From an uncultured SAR116 cluster alpha proteobacterium (GTDB taxonomy: Bacteria; Pseudomonadota; Alphaproteobacteria; Puniceispirillales; Marisalimonadaceae), in contig CACAAB010000010.1 in the NCBI GenBank assembly GCA_902530325.1, forward strand, positions 1-43,453: 43,453 bases of DNA, in the 5' to 3' direction. Both the position numbers and the translations under genes were made by a program. Positions 6,716 to 17,730 of this stretch are shown in pieces; positions within the stretch are counted from its first letter, which is position 1; every line of letters starts with the position of its first letter. The notes under the pieces were generated by a model. The model was not told the DNA's origin, ran no database searches, and was given only the letters and a program-made list of their open reading frames with translations.

Positions 6716-7509
6716 CCTCTGTAAGACAAGCGATTATGTTTAAATAATCCAGGAGTAATAAGTATTTTAAATTCTTTTTTTCTCCACCATAAATTATTTA
6801 ATTCAATTTCAATATTTTTAAAACCATTTACATATTTATTCGATACTGTATTTTCTGCTTTTTTAATGATAGTTTCTAAATAGATATCTCTATCTACTAA
6901 TATTGCTAAATTAGCCCAAGTTAAAACAGAACTTGGTACTAAATAGAAACCCTTTGAAATTTTTTTTACTATATCAGGATGAAACTTTTCAGGATCATTT
7001 AAACAATAAGTAGAAGTACCAATTAATTTTCGAGCTTTAAGAGGTCTCAAAAATCTTATAATTCGAGACATTAAGTTATTTGACCAATATTTTTTATATT
7101 TTTTAAGTCCTTCAAATGGTTCGCCTGGATTGTTTTTACTTCTTAATCTAACTTGAATTATCTTATGTTCATTCAATAAATCAATTGACTTTTTTAGTTG
7201 CTTATATGTTTCTATTTTATTTTCAACTAGTTCCAAATCATTTTCTAACAATAAGATTGGGCCCTTTGGCATTTTTTCTGCAAGTTTTTTGAAACCTTCA
7301 AGAATCCCTAAATTTTGATCAATTAATATTGGTTTGTAATTATATTTTTCTGCAATTTTAATTCCTTCTTCTGTATATTCAGGTAAGCAAACAAATTTAT
7401 GATCAGTCATACTTGAAAGACCATTTATTTTATATGAATATAAAGAATTATCTAGACTATCGTATCCTTTCCAGCTAAGTATACCTATTGCGAAACGAAG
7501 ATCATCCAT
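6709..7509 (-). CDS. GT-A-like glycosyltransferase-type protein
   Basis: The 266-residue protein begins with a GT-A/GT2-type first strand (RFAIGILSWKGYDSLDNSL) and has ILLLENDLELV near residues 85-95, where GT-A enzymes carry the metal-binding DxD-type motif. A sugar-transfer role is therefore plausible, but the motif is END rather than DxD and the acceptor is unknown. There is no signal peptide or membrane segment. It is the last gene of the minus-strand run after mreB-rodA-sbmA, 17 bp behind the SbmA-like gene, which suggests an envelope polysaccharide role. Its stop lies within the end of glmU. Alternative: a non-catalytic GT-A-fold protein. Confidence 0.55.
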   Translation of the reverse strand: MDDLRFAIGILSWKGYDSLDNSLYSYKINGLSSMTDHKFVCLPEYTEEGIKIAEKYNYKPILIDQNLGILEGFKKLAEKMPKGPILLLENDLELVENKIETYKQLKKSIDLLNEHKIIQVRLRSKNNPGEPFEGLKKYKKYWSNNLMSRIIRFLRPLKARKLIGTSTYCLNDPEKFHPDIVKKISKGFYLVPSSVLTWANLAILVDRDIYLETIIKKAENTVSNKYVNGFKNIEIELNNLWWRKKEFKILITPGLFKHNRLSYRGY

Positions 7510-7526
7510 AAAAAAAACTCTTAAAG

Positions 7527-8498
7527 TTAACTTTTCAATATGCGGTGCTCAAATTCTCTTAAACGCCTATAAACACTCGCCAACTCAATAATAGTTGGCC
7601 ATGCTCTCAATAAATATTGCATAGAGCCCTCAACTCTTCCAAAAGCTCTTATTATTTGTTGCATCACACCAAGGGTTACAACTCCTGCTACTATTGCTGG
7701 GGCTAAAAAAACATATGCAGATAAAACATTTGCCTGCATATATGCCATTCTCCCAATGTTAAAATATAGATACCTGATAAAACTGAAAAAATGTATAGAT
7801 CTTACATCATTAAATAATTCTTCGATATTTTTAGGACGAACTGTGTTATCATCTTCGGCTATAACAAGTAATTTTCTATATGCAGCTTCTTTTTTTTGAA
7901 GATCATATTCTACACCAACTAATCTCAAAACCCATCCAAGACCAATTAAAAAAATTGTTCCTCCAATTGTCCACAACAAAGCCCCAGTAATTAAGCCATA
8001 TTCCCAATCTCCAAAAAAATATATTGGAATACCTACAGATAGTCCTAATAATATTGGTATAAATTGAACAAGTACCATTATTGATTCTATTAAACTCGTA
8101 CCTAATGATTCCATTATTCTAGAAAATTTTATAGTGTCTTCTTGTACTCTTTGTGCTGCACCTTCAATTTTACTTGCTTTATCATACACTGAATGATACC
8201 ACTCAACCATTGCAGTACGCCATCTAAATAGATAATGTGCTGTAAAAAAAATCATTATTACATAAACTGAAACATATAATCCTGCTAACGAAATAAATGA
8301 AAACAAACTATCCCAATATTCTTGCATTGTAATAGAGTTAGGTTTAGATAACGCTTTTTGGATCATGTCATAAAACTTACCAAACCATTCATTAATCTTA
8401 ACGTCAATTTTAACTTGAACCCATAAAGATGATAAAATTACGAATGAACCTAACCATGACCATAAAAACCATTTTTTAACTGTAAAAAACCTAAACAT
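7527..8498 (-). CDS. SbmA/BacA-family peptide transporter (short form)
   Basis: This integral inner-membrane protein matches the SbmA/BacA family, which imports peptides such as microcins and host or plant antimicrobial peptides using the proton gradient. Shared segments include FYDMIQKALS, HYLFRWRTAM, IEGAAQRVQEDT, EAAYRKLLVIAEDD and RRLREFEHR. It is 323 aa against 406 in E. coli SbmA: roughly 85 N-terminal residues, including the first membrane region, are absent. The start is credible because GGGGTAAGG precedes the ATG and rodA ends only 33 bp upstream, leaving no room for more. It is co-directional with the mre/rod operon and probably cotranscribed. The natural substrate is unknown. Confidence 0.85.
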   Translation of the reverse strand: MFRFFTVKKWFLWSWLGSFVILSSLWVQVKIDVKINEWFGKFYDMIQKALSKPNSITMQEYWDSLFSFISLAGLYVSVYVIMIFFTAHYLFRWRTAMVEWYHSVYDKASKIEGAAQRVQEDTIKFSRIMESLGTSLIESIMVLVQFIPILLGLSVGIPIYFFGDWEYGLITGALLWTIGGTIFLIGLGWVLRLVGVEYDLQKKEAAYRKLLVIAEDDNTVRPKNIEELFNDVRSIHFFSFIRYLYFNIGRMAYMQANVLSAYVFLAPAIVAGVVTLGVMQQIIRAFGRVEGSMQYLLRAWPTIIELASVYRRLREFEHRILKS

Positions 8499-8531
8499 AC
8501 CTTACCCCAATAAAGTCTTTGTAAAATTGAT

Positions 8532-9653
8532 TTAATTTTTTTCGTGAACGCTTATACTTAGTACTATTCCTACACCAATTAAAAAGGTTAATAAAGAAGT
8601 ACCTCCATAACTTATTAATGGAAGTGGAGCCCCTACTACAGGTAGTAATCCACATACCATTCCAATATTTAAACTAAAGTAAAGAAATAGTAAAAAACCA
8701 ATTCCAAACACAACAACTTTTGAGAAAAGAGATTCCACTCTAAAAGAAATTTTCAAAATAGAGAATATTAGAATACAAAATATAAGTATTATAGACATGG
8801 ATCCTATAAATCCAAGTTCTTCAGAAATTAAAGTAAAAATAAAATCAGTATGTTTTTCAGGTAAATAATTTAACCTACTTTGACTTCCTAACAAATAACC
8901 TTTTCCAAAAACTCCACCTGAACCAATTGCAATTTTTGATTGTATTATTTGATAACCACTTCCTAAACTATCAATTTCTGGATTTAAAAATACTAGAATT
9001 CTACTTTTTTGATAATCATACAATTGATTCCATATTAAAGGAACAGAAGCTGCAAAAACTATAAAACAAAAAATTACAAATTTCATTGAAATTCCCACGA
9101 AGAATAATATTGCCAAACCTAGTAAAATAATAGTTAAACCTGTTCCTAAATCTGGTTGTGAAATTACCAAAAAACCAGGAAAAAGTATTAAGATAAATGG
9201 TATTAAATAATTAATTAATTTATTAAGTTGAATTCGGGATATATGATCAAAATACCTAGCAAGTATTAAAATCAATCCTAATTTCATAAATTCAGATGGT
9301 TGAAAATTAATCCCGCTTATGGTAATCCATCTTTGAACATTACCAGTACCTATAAATTTCACTAATATTAAAGTAAATATACCTACAAAAAACGAAATAA
9401 CACTAAATTTAAAAAAAAATTTAGGTGGCACTAATGCTAATATCAGCATTAAAAGAAAACCAAATATTAATCTTGTTAGATGGTTCTTAGCCCAAGGGTC
9501 CCAGCTTCCACCCGCTGCAGAATACAATGATAAAACACCTACAAATCCTAATAAAAATATATATATAATTATTAAAATATTAATCTTTATTAATTTTGAT
9601 AAAACTATTTTACCAAAAGTTTTCTCAGAAAATTTATTTAGACTTTTTTTCAT
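8532..9653 (-). CDS. rodA: Rod-shape SEDS peptidoglycan polymerase RodA
   Basis: RodA is the SEDS-family glycosyltransferase that polymerises glycan strands in the elongasome with PBP2. The 373-aa protein is almost entirely hydrophobic helices and shows SEDS signatures: GINFQPSEFMKLGLI, SQPDLGTGLT, the KHTDFIFTLISEELGF segment with the catalytic-region acidic residues, and VVGAPLPLISYGGTS near the C-terminus. It directly follows mrdA (13-bp gap) in the order mreB-mreC-mreD-mrdA-rodA. RodA rather than FtsW is supported by this context. Confidence 0.95.
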   Translation of the reverse strand: MKKSLNKFSEKTFGKIVLSKLIKINILIIIYIFLLGFVGVLSLYSAAGGSWDPWAKNHLTRLIFGFLLMLILALVPPKFFFKFSVISFFVGIFTLILVKFIGTGNVQRWITISGINFQPSEFMKLGLILILARYFDHISRIQLNKLINYLIPFILILFPGFLVISQPDLGTGLTIILLGLAILFFVGISMKFVIFCFIVFAASVPLIWNQLYDYQKSRILVFLNPEIDSLGSGYQIIQSKIAIGSGGVFGKGYLLGSQSRLNYLPEKHTDFIFTLISEELGFIGSMSIILIFCILIFSILKISFRVESLFSKVVVFGIGFLLFLYFSLNIGMVCGLLPVVGAPLPLISYGGTSLLTFLIGVGIVLSISVHEKN

Positions 9654-9666
9654 TTAATTAGTTATG

Positions 9667-11598
9667 TTAAACTTTAAAAATATACTTAAAAACATCTCTT
9701 GCTATAGGAGCAGCTACAGATGAGCCACTTCCTCCATGTTCTACAACTACACTTATAGCATATTTAGGATTTGATGTCGGTGCATACCCTACAAACAAAG
9801 CATGATCTCTTTTCTTCCAGGGTCGATCTTCATTTTTTATTAGGCCTTTTTCTCTTTCTGCTTCAGATATTCTTACAACTTGAACTGTTCCTGTTTTGCC
9901 AGCCATTTCAATTTCCTTTGATCCAATTTTATAATTTTTGGCAGTACCATTACTACCAGTAATAACTTTTTCCATAGATTTTTTAACAAACATCATATGT
10001 TTAGGATTAATTTTCAAAGGCTCGAAGTTTTTTGGATTTTTATTTATCATTAAGGTTGGTGTAACAGCAAATTTTCCATTTGCTATTCTAGAAACCATTG
10101 TGGTTAGCTGAAGTGGAGTTGTAAGTATATATCCTTGGCCAATAGATGCATTTAATGTTTCTCCTAGTGACCATTTCAAACCATCATGTTTAAGCTTCCA
10201 TTCAATGTTTGGAACTACGCCTTTTGACCTATCATCAATTTCAATATCAAAATATTGACCTAAGCCAAGTTTTTTCATCATAACAGCTATTTTGTCAATT
10301 CCAACTTTTAAACCTAATTCATAAAAATATACATCACATGATTGTTCAATAGCCTCTATTAAATTTAATTTTCCATGTCCATTTTTGGCCCAACAATGGA
10401 ATGTACTTTCTCCTAATTCTTTTGAACCGCTGCAGTGAAATTTAGTATTATAATCAATTATGCCACTCTCTAAAGCAGCTAATGCTACAGCCATCTTTAT
10501 TGTAGAACCTGGAGGATATACGCCAGACATACTTCTGTTTAAAAGAGGAGCTCTTAAATTATTTTTTAGCTTATTCCAATCACTAGTCTCTAAATCATCA
10601 GAAAAAATGTTAGGATCGTATCCTGGAGAAGAAACACTACATAAAATTTCGCCAGTTTCTACATCCATTACAATCAGTGACCCAGATTGTGGATTTACAA
10701 TTCTATTCTTTTTATCTTTGTAAACATGTTTTTTATTAACGTAAGTAATTTCTCTCATATTTTCGATCTGTTTTTTTATATTCTTATTTTTTACAGATAC
10801 TAAAGTATTATTGCCTCTTTCAAATCTTTCAATTGCAAAAGCTTGAAGTCCCATATCTAAAGATATTTGTATATCATTACCCGCTATAGTTTTTTCGTAT
10901 ACTTGTGATGCAATTATGTGACCTTTAGAGGTTACTTCATTTCTTTTTCTTCCAAATTTACCTCTTAATTGTTTATCAAAAAATTTTTCTAAACCCGTTT
11001 TCCCTACTTCAAGCCATGAAATATATGGTTTAACTTTTATTTTGTTATCTTTTTCTGAATAAGGTCCAATATAACCAGTTATATGACCAGCAATTATACC
11101 TTGAGGATAGACTCGTTTCTTAGTCATTGAAAAAAATATTTCAGGAAATTCAACACTTCTTACAGCTAATTTAGCAACATCTTTCTGTGATAAATTTTTT
11201 GTAATAAGAATTTCTTTTGTTTGATTGGTTTTATAATTTTTAATTTCATCATAAAAATTTTTTAAATCTTTTTCATCAATTTCTACTACATTTAAAATCT
11301 TTTTAATTACGTTTGGTACATCAATATTTTTATTCCATTTAAGAACAAGAGAAAATCCATCCATATTTCCTGCTAACAATCTCATTTTTCTGTCTAAAAT
11401 TCTTCCTCTTTCAGGAGGAATCATAAGATAATTAAATTGATTATTATCAGATAATTTTTCGTACTTTCTATTTTCAACCATTTGTAGATCAAAAAACCTC
11501 CAACTTATAGTACCAACAACAAGAGCTTTAAGGCTTGACAATAAGAAAAATCTTTTTGAAATTATATTTTCTAGATTTTTTTGACTTTTATTTTTCAT
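9667..11598 (-). CDS. mrdA: Penicillin-binding protein 2 (elongasome transpeptidase)
   Basis: PBP2 cross-links peptidoglycan during lateral wall growth and partners with RodA. The 643-aa protein has an N-terminal membrane anchor (about residues 18-38), a dimerisation or pedestal region starting at PPERGRILDR, and the transpeptidase domain with PPGSTIKMAVAL, giving the SxxK nucleophile S365/K368, SCD as the second motif, and MAGKTGTVQV as the KTG motif. All three active-site motifs are intact. It starts 3 bp after the mreD stop and precedes rodA, so it belongs to the shape operon. Confidence 0.95.
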   Translation of the reverse strand: MKNKSQKNLENIISKRFFLLSSLKALVVGTISWRFFDLQMVENRKYEKLSDNNQFNYLMIPPERGRILDRKMRLLAGNMDGFSLVLKWNKNIDVPNVIKKILNVVEIDEKDLKNFYDEIKNYKTNQTKEILITKNLSQKDVAKLAVRSVEFPEIFFSMTKKRVYPQGIIAGHITGYIGPYSEKDNKIKVKPYISWLEVGKTGLEKFFDKQLRGKFGRKRNEVTSKGHIIASQVYEKTIAGNDIQISLDMGLQAFAIERFERGNNTLVSVKNKNIKKQIENMREITYVNKKHVYKDKKNRIVNPQSGSLIVMDVETGEILCSVSSPGYDPNIFSDDLETSDWNKLKNNLRAPLLNRSMSGVYPPGSTIKMAVALAALESGIIDYNTKFHCSGSKELGESTFHCWAKNGHGKLNLIEAIEQSCDVYFYELGLKVGIDKIAVMMKKLGLGQYFDIEIDDRSKGVVPNIEWKLKHDGLKWSLGETLNASIGQGYILTTPLQLTTMVSRIANGKFAVTPTLMINKNPKNFEPLKINPKHMMFVKKSMEKVITGSNGTAKNYKIGSKEIEMAGKTGTVQVVRISEAEREKGLIKNEDRPWKKRDHALFVGYAPTSNPKYAISVVVEHGGSGSSVAAPIARDVFKYIFKV

Positions 11599-11601
11599 TA
11601 T

Positions 11602-12117
11602 TTAGCCTTTAATTAATCGTGTAACAAAATTAAAAAAATGCATACTCATGTTAATAATAGGAAATAGTATTAATGTTATGCCTATATGAAAAAAAATTGG
11701 TGTCAATTCAGGAATCGATAAATTAATTATGGAATTTAAAATAAATATAATAACGAATGAAGAAATAAAAATTATTGTAAATGAAATCCATTCTTCTTGA
11801 TTATTTTTATCTAAAATTACGGTTTCTGATAGAAATTTAAATAAAATAAGAAAGATTGATGTAATTGCTAAGTTGTTACCAATCATAACATCATGAAAAA
11901 AACCTATAAAAAACATGATAGTATTAGAAGGATTTATACCTAATCTTTTTATACAAATATATAAAATTATAGAAATTAAATTTGGGGTTGCTGTTTCAAA
12001 TAAAGAAAAAAGACTTAAAGATATTTGAAGATTTATTAAGTAAAATAAAAAAATAAAAAACAATAGACTTCTAGAGAATGAGTAAAAGATATGCAGTAAA
12101 TTATTATCTTTAATCAA
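11602..12117 (-). CDS. mreD: Rod shape-determining membrane protein MreD
   Basis: MreD is a small polytopic inner-membrane component of the elongasome. The 171-aa protein has about five hydrophobic helices, and its best motif is the IMFFIGFFHDVMIGN segment, which matches the conserved G-x-x-x-D of MreD. Sequence conservation in this family is weak, so the call rests largely on size, topology and position: it overlaps mreC by 4 bp and is followed by mrdA. Confidence 0.88.
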   Translation of the reverse strand: MIKDNNLLHIFYSFSRSLLFFIFLFYLINLQISLSLFSLFETATPNLISIILYICIKRLGINPSNTIMFFIGFFHDVMIGNNLAITSIFLILFKFLSETVILDKNNQEEWISFTIIFISSFVIIFILNSIINLSIPELTPIFFHIGITLILFPIINMSMHFFNFVTRLIKG

Positions 12118-13049
12118 TCTTCTGTACTCTCAATTATTCTTTTTCCACTTAAATTTAAACCTTTAAGTTTAATAGATTGTTCTGGTTTTTGTAAAGGAGC
12201 AAAACCATGAAAAGTTGTAGAATAAACATTTTCAGGTTTTTTGTTAATAATAATAGAAATATATGTCAATCTTTGAAATTCAACTGTTGGTTTAACATAA
12301 TACTTACCGGAAAAGCTTTTAACAATTTTTCCAACATTGATGCCTGAAGGTAATCTTCCTCCGTGTCCAGATGTTTGAACAACTTCACCCTCAACTGGTT
12401 TAGCTTTCGTAGATAAAAATTTTATTTTTAATAATTTACCACTTTGTCCTTGAACCACAGCTGGCCAATTGCTACTAGTTAAATATACTGGAATCATAGA
12501 ATTAATGTCTATGATTAATAAAATTCTGCTTGTTTTCAAACTCACGTTTACTACATAACCAACTAAACCAAGTGAGGAAATAGCTGGCTGTCCAATTTTT
12601 ACACCATAATCTTTGCCTGCATTTATTAGAACAGTGTTAGCAAAAATACCTCCAGGCGCTGTTATAGCTCTTCCAGTTATTATTTGGCTTTTCTTTTCAG
12701 GTAATACTTTAAGTAACTCTCTTAGTTCTAATAGCTCTAATTCTTGACTAGATGCTTTACTATTGATAACCCTAAGCTTTCTTACTTCACTTTTAAGCCT
12801 AATGTTTTCTTCCCTAAGTGAGCCAGCAGATTTAACGTCTTCAAATACTCCCACCATTTCTTTAACTGGTTTATTAAAAGCGTAAGTTACTGGAGCCAAA
12901 AAATCAGAAAGAAAACCTTTTATATTTCTTATAGCTATTAGATCTAATTTACCTAAAAAAACTAAAATCAGACATAATAAAATCAATAAGAAATTAAAAT
13001 TTTTTACCCCTTTAAATGATTTTGTATTTGACGGCTTTCCTGAAACCAT
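12114..13049 (-). CDS. mreC: Rod shape-determining protein MreC
   Basis: MreC is a bitopic periplasmic scaffold linking MreB to PBP2. The 311-aa protein has one N-terminal membrane helix (about residues 18-38), a coiled coil around residues 70-115 rich in Glu/Leu/Arg heptads, and the two beta-barrel domains typical of MreC (GRAITAPGGIFANTVLINAG; VVQTSGHGGRLPSGINVGK). The order mreB-mreC-mreD is canonical. The 34-bp gap to mreB and the 4-bp overlap with mreD indicate one transcript. Confidence 0.95.
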   Translation of the reverse strand: MVSGKPSNTKSFKGVKNFNFLLILLCLILVFLGKLDLIAIRNIKGFLSDFLAPVTYAFNKPVKEMVGVFEDVKSAGSLREENIRLKSEVRKLRVINSKASSQELELLELRELLKVLPEKKSQIITGRAITAPGGIFANTVLINAGKDYGVKIGQPAISSLGLVGYVVNVSLKTSRILLIIDINSMIPVYLTSSNWPAVVQGQSGKLLKIKFLSTKAKPVEGEVVQTSGHGGRLPSGINVGKIVKSFSGKYYVKPTVEFQRLTYISIIINKKPENVYSTTFHGFAPLQKPEQSIKLKGLNLSGKRIIESTED

Positions 13050-13083
13050 CTTGTCTCACTCGCAATTAATAATAAGGTTAGTG

Positions 13084-14133
<1,050 letters not shown>

Positions 14134-14173
14134 CTAAAAGTCTTTAATTCAGCAATATCAAAAAGACATTTGA

Positions 14174-14202
14174 ATTATATTTAAACTAGTAACTTAAATC
14201 AA
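14174..14202 (-). promoter_or_regulatory. Sigma-70-type promoter of the mreB operon
   Basis: On the minus strand TTGATT (14197-14202) and a perfect TATAAT (14174-14179) are separated by 17 bp. The predicted start point would be about 14167, leaving a leader of roughly 45 nt before mreB. It is the best consensus promoter noticed in the window. Confidence 0.65.
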
Positions 14203-14216
14203 AGAATTAATAAATA

Positions 14217-15236
<1,020 letters not shown>

Positions 15237-15306
15237 TTAAAACTCCTTGTATTTTAATATATTATTGCGATCTTAATTTCTAAGTAAGAACTTATTAGCA
15301 GGAATG

Positions 15307-15858
15307 TTAAATTTGATCTAGTAGTTTTGTTTCTGTTTTATTACCTCTGGAGATAGCAGATACACCGGTTCTTGAAATTTCTGTGTCTCCTAATGAACGC
15401 ATCAAATCAATAAAAGCATCTAATTTACTTGGTTTTCCGGTAAGTTCAAAAATAAAACTTGATAATGTAACATCAAGTGTTCTTGCTCGAAAAGTCTCGG
15501 CAACTCTGAGTGCTTCAACTCTATTAGCACCTTTGACGACAAGTTTAACTAGTGCAAGTTCACTTTTAATAAATTGTCCTTCTAAAGTTAAATCTCTTAC
15601 AATGTGCACTGGAACTATTCTTAACAATTGTGACTTTATCTGTTCAATTGTCATCGATGTACCTCTTGTAACAAGAGATATTCTTGACAAATTTCGCATT
15701 TTATCTATTTCGGTTACAGTTAAGCTTTCTATATTATAACCTCTTCCAGAGAACAGACCAATCACTCTTGCCAATGTTCCAGGTTGATTATCAACAATTA
15801 AGGATAATGTTCTTGAAGTTTCAACTTCTTCAACTTCATTTTTTTGATATACAGACAT
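15307..15858 (-). CDS. ilvN: Acetolactate synthase small (regulatory) subunit
   Basis: This is the regulatory subunit that confers valine feedback control on acetolactate synthase. The 183-aa protein has an N-terminal ACT domain (about residues 15-90, SLIVDNQPGTLARVIGLFSG-type start and GYNIESLTVTEID) and the C-terminal ALS_ss_C domain from about residue 100 (ELALVKLVVKG; TGKPSKLDAFIDLMR). Length matches the IlvH-like class. It follows ilvI by 10 bp, with AAGGT ahead of its ATG. The symbol ilvH would be equally acceptable. Confidence 0.95.
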   Translation of the reverse strand: MSVYQKNEVEEVETSRTLSLIVDNQPGTLARVIGLFSGRGYNIESLTVTEIDKMRNLSRISLVTRGTSMTIEQIKSQLLRIVPVHIVRDLTLEGQFIKSELALVKLVVKGANRVEALRVAETFRARTLDVTLSSFIFELTGKPSKLDAFIDLMRSLGDTEISRTGVSAISRGNKTETKLLDQI

Positions 15859-15868
15859 TTTGCTAACC

Positions 15869-17629
15869 TTAAACTAGTGCGAGACCTTCATTAGATGTAT
15901 CATTATGATTGTCATCAGAACTTAAAATCATCTCATTATGAGCTGCCCCTGATGGTATCATAGGAAAACAATTTTCTTCTTTTTCTACCCTAATATCTGC
16001 TATAACTGGGCCTTTAATTTTAATCATCTGATCAATTGTGGTTTCTAAATTATTTATATTATCAACTCTCAAACCTTCTATACCAAAAGATTCAGCAAGT
16101 TTTACAAAGTCTGGCAATGATGCTGTGTAGCTTTCGCTGTACCTAGATCCGTGATTTAATTCTTGCCACTGTCTGACCATACCCATCCATTCATTATTTA
16201 AAATAAATATTTTAACGGGCAATTTATATTGCACTATTGTTGAAAGCTCTTGCATGTTCATCAAAAAGGAAGCTTCGCCTGAAATATCAATTACTAATGA
16301 CTTGGGATGAGCAATTTGCACACCCACAGAAGATGGAAGCCCATACCCCATTGTACCCAATCCACCTGAAGTCATCCAACGATTAGGCTTAGAGAAACCA
16401 AAATATTGTGCAGCCCACATTTGGTGTTGACCTACTTCTGTTGTAATGTAAGTGTCAAAATTTTTGGTTTTCTCGTATAAAGATTTGATAGCTTGTTGTG
16501 GTTTTATATTATTTCCAATTTGTTTGAAACCTAAAGAATCTTTTTCTTTCCATTGATTTATTTGAGACCACCATTTTGTTTTTGATTTTATTGATTTTTG
16601 GTTGTGAAGTTTTTTAACTTCATGGATTAATGCTGATAATACCTCTTTACAATCACCAACAATACCATAATCAACAGAAACAACTTTGTTAATAGATGAT
16701 TTATCGACATCAATATGAATTTTTTTTGAGTTAGGGGCAAAAGCGTTTAATCTGCCTGTCACTCTATCATCAAAACGTGCACCTACATTGAGCATAACAT
16801 CACAATTATGCATAGCTAAATTTGCTTCATATGTCCCATGCATACCTAACATCCCAAGAAAATTTTTATTTGTATTTGGTACACAACCTAAACCCATAAG
16901 AGTGAGTGTTACTGGACAATCTAATATATTTACTAATTCAGTTAATAGTTTAGAGGCGTATGGACCAGAATTAACTACTCCACCGCCACCGTAAATTATT
17001 GGTCGTTCTGCTTGTAATAATAGTGTAGCAACTTTATGAATTAAATCTTTATCTATATTAGAAATATTAACATTGTTATGTTTTTCTATTTTCGAAACTT
17101 TATTTACGTATTTTACATTTGCAAGTTGAATATCTTTTGGAAGATCAATAAGTACTGGACCAGGCCTTCCTGACGAAGCAATTACGAAAGATTTATGGAT
17201 AATCTCACATAATTTATTAGCATCTTTTACTAAATAATTGTGCTTTGTACAGGGTCTTGAAATACCAGTTGTATCAGCTTCTTGAAATGCATCTGTTCCA
17301 ATTAAATGAGTAGGTACTTGACCACTTAGGCAAATAATTGGTATCGAATCCATCAAAGCATCAGTCAGACCTGTAATAGCATTTGTTGCACCAGGACCAG
17401 AAGTAACTAAAACGCATCCAACCTTACCTGTTGATCTAGCATAACCTTCTGCAGCATGGACTGCGGCTTGTTCATGCCTAACTAATATATGTTTAATATT
17501 TTTATTTTCAAAAAGGGCATCATATAGAGGTAGTACAGCTCCACCAGGATATCCAAATATTACCTCAACACCATTTTCGACTAGAGCTTTAATTACAGCC
17601 TCTGCTCCACTATTATAATTTATCGCCAT
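15869..17629 (-). CDS. ilvI: Acetolactate synthase large (catalytic) subunit
   Basis: This is the ThDP- and FAD-dependent enzyme that condenses pyruvate units or pyruvate with 2-oxobutyrate, the first shared step to Val, Leu and Ile. Visible motifs are VRHEQAAVHAAEGYAR (with the catalytic Glu), GPGATNAITGLTDA, and the ThDP/Mg motif region DISGEASFLMNMQE ending at ILNN; Glu in place of Asp in GEAS is the form I recall from Alphaproteobacteria. I place the start at ATG 17629 (MAINYNSGAEAV) and not at the upstream in-frame TTG 17668, because the latter falls inside a likely promoter and its 13 extra residues do not resemble the family. First gene of ilvI-ilvN-ilvC. Confidence 0.95.
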   Translation of the reverse strand: MAINYNSGAEAVIKALVENGVEVIFGYPGGAVLPLYDALFENKNIKHILVRHEQAAVHAAEGYARSTGKVGCVLVTSGPGATNAITGLTDALMDSIPIICLSGQVPTHLIGTDAFQEADTTGISRPCTKHNYLVKDANKLCEIIHKSFVIASSGRPGPVLIDLPKDIQLANVKYVNKVSKIEKHNNVNISNIDKDLIHKVATLLLQAERPIIYGGGGVVNSGPYASKLLTELVNILDCPVTLTLMGLGCVPNTNKNFLGMLGMHGTYEANLAMHNCDVMLNVGARFDDRVTGRLNAFAPNSKKIHIDVDKSSINKVVSVDYGIVGDCKEVLSALIHEVKKLHNQKSIKSKTKWWSQINQWKEKDSLGFKQIGNNIKPQQAIKSLYEKTKNFDTYITTEVGQHQMWAAQYFGFSKPNRWMTSGGLGTMGYGLPSSVGVQIAHPKSLVIDISGEASFLMNMQELSTIVQYKLPVKIFILNNEWMGMVRQWQELNHGSRYSESYTASLPDFVKLAESFGIEGLRVDNINNLETTIDQMIKIKGPVIADIRVEKEENCFPMIPSGAAHNEMILSSDDNHNDTSNEGLALV

Positions 17630-17658
17630 TTCATAAAATACTTTCAATAAAAAAATAT

Positions 17659-17687
17659 TAGTTACCAATAATTTTTAAAATCGTCAA
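17659..17687 (-). promoter_or_regulatory. Candidate sigma-70-type promoter of ilvI
   Basis: On the minus strand TTGACG (17682-17687) and TAACTA (17659-17664) are 17 bp apart, with a predicted start about 22 nt before the ilvI ATG. The short leader leaves no room for an attenuator with a leader peptide, so the operon does not look attenuation-controlled. Confidence 0.5.
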
Positions 17688-17730
17688 CTTTATAATATAA
17701 AATTATAAATTTTAATATATTTTTAAAATT

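Noticed and set aside
17630..17668. Upstream TTG start for ilvI
   Set aside because: It falls within the probable promoter and adds 13 residues unlike the family start; ATG 17629 gives a normal N-terminus.
17630..17730. Leader-peptide attenuator ahead of ilvI
   Set aside because: The predicted leader is about 22 nt, with no Ile/Val/Leu-rich small frame and no hairpin pair.
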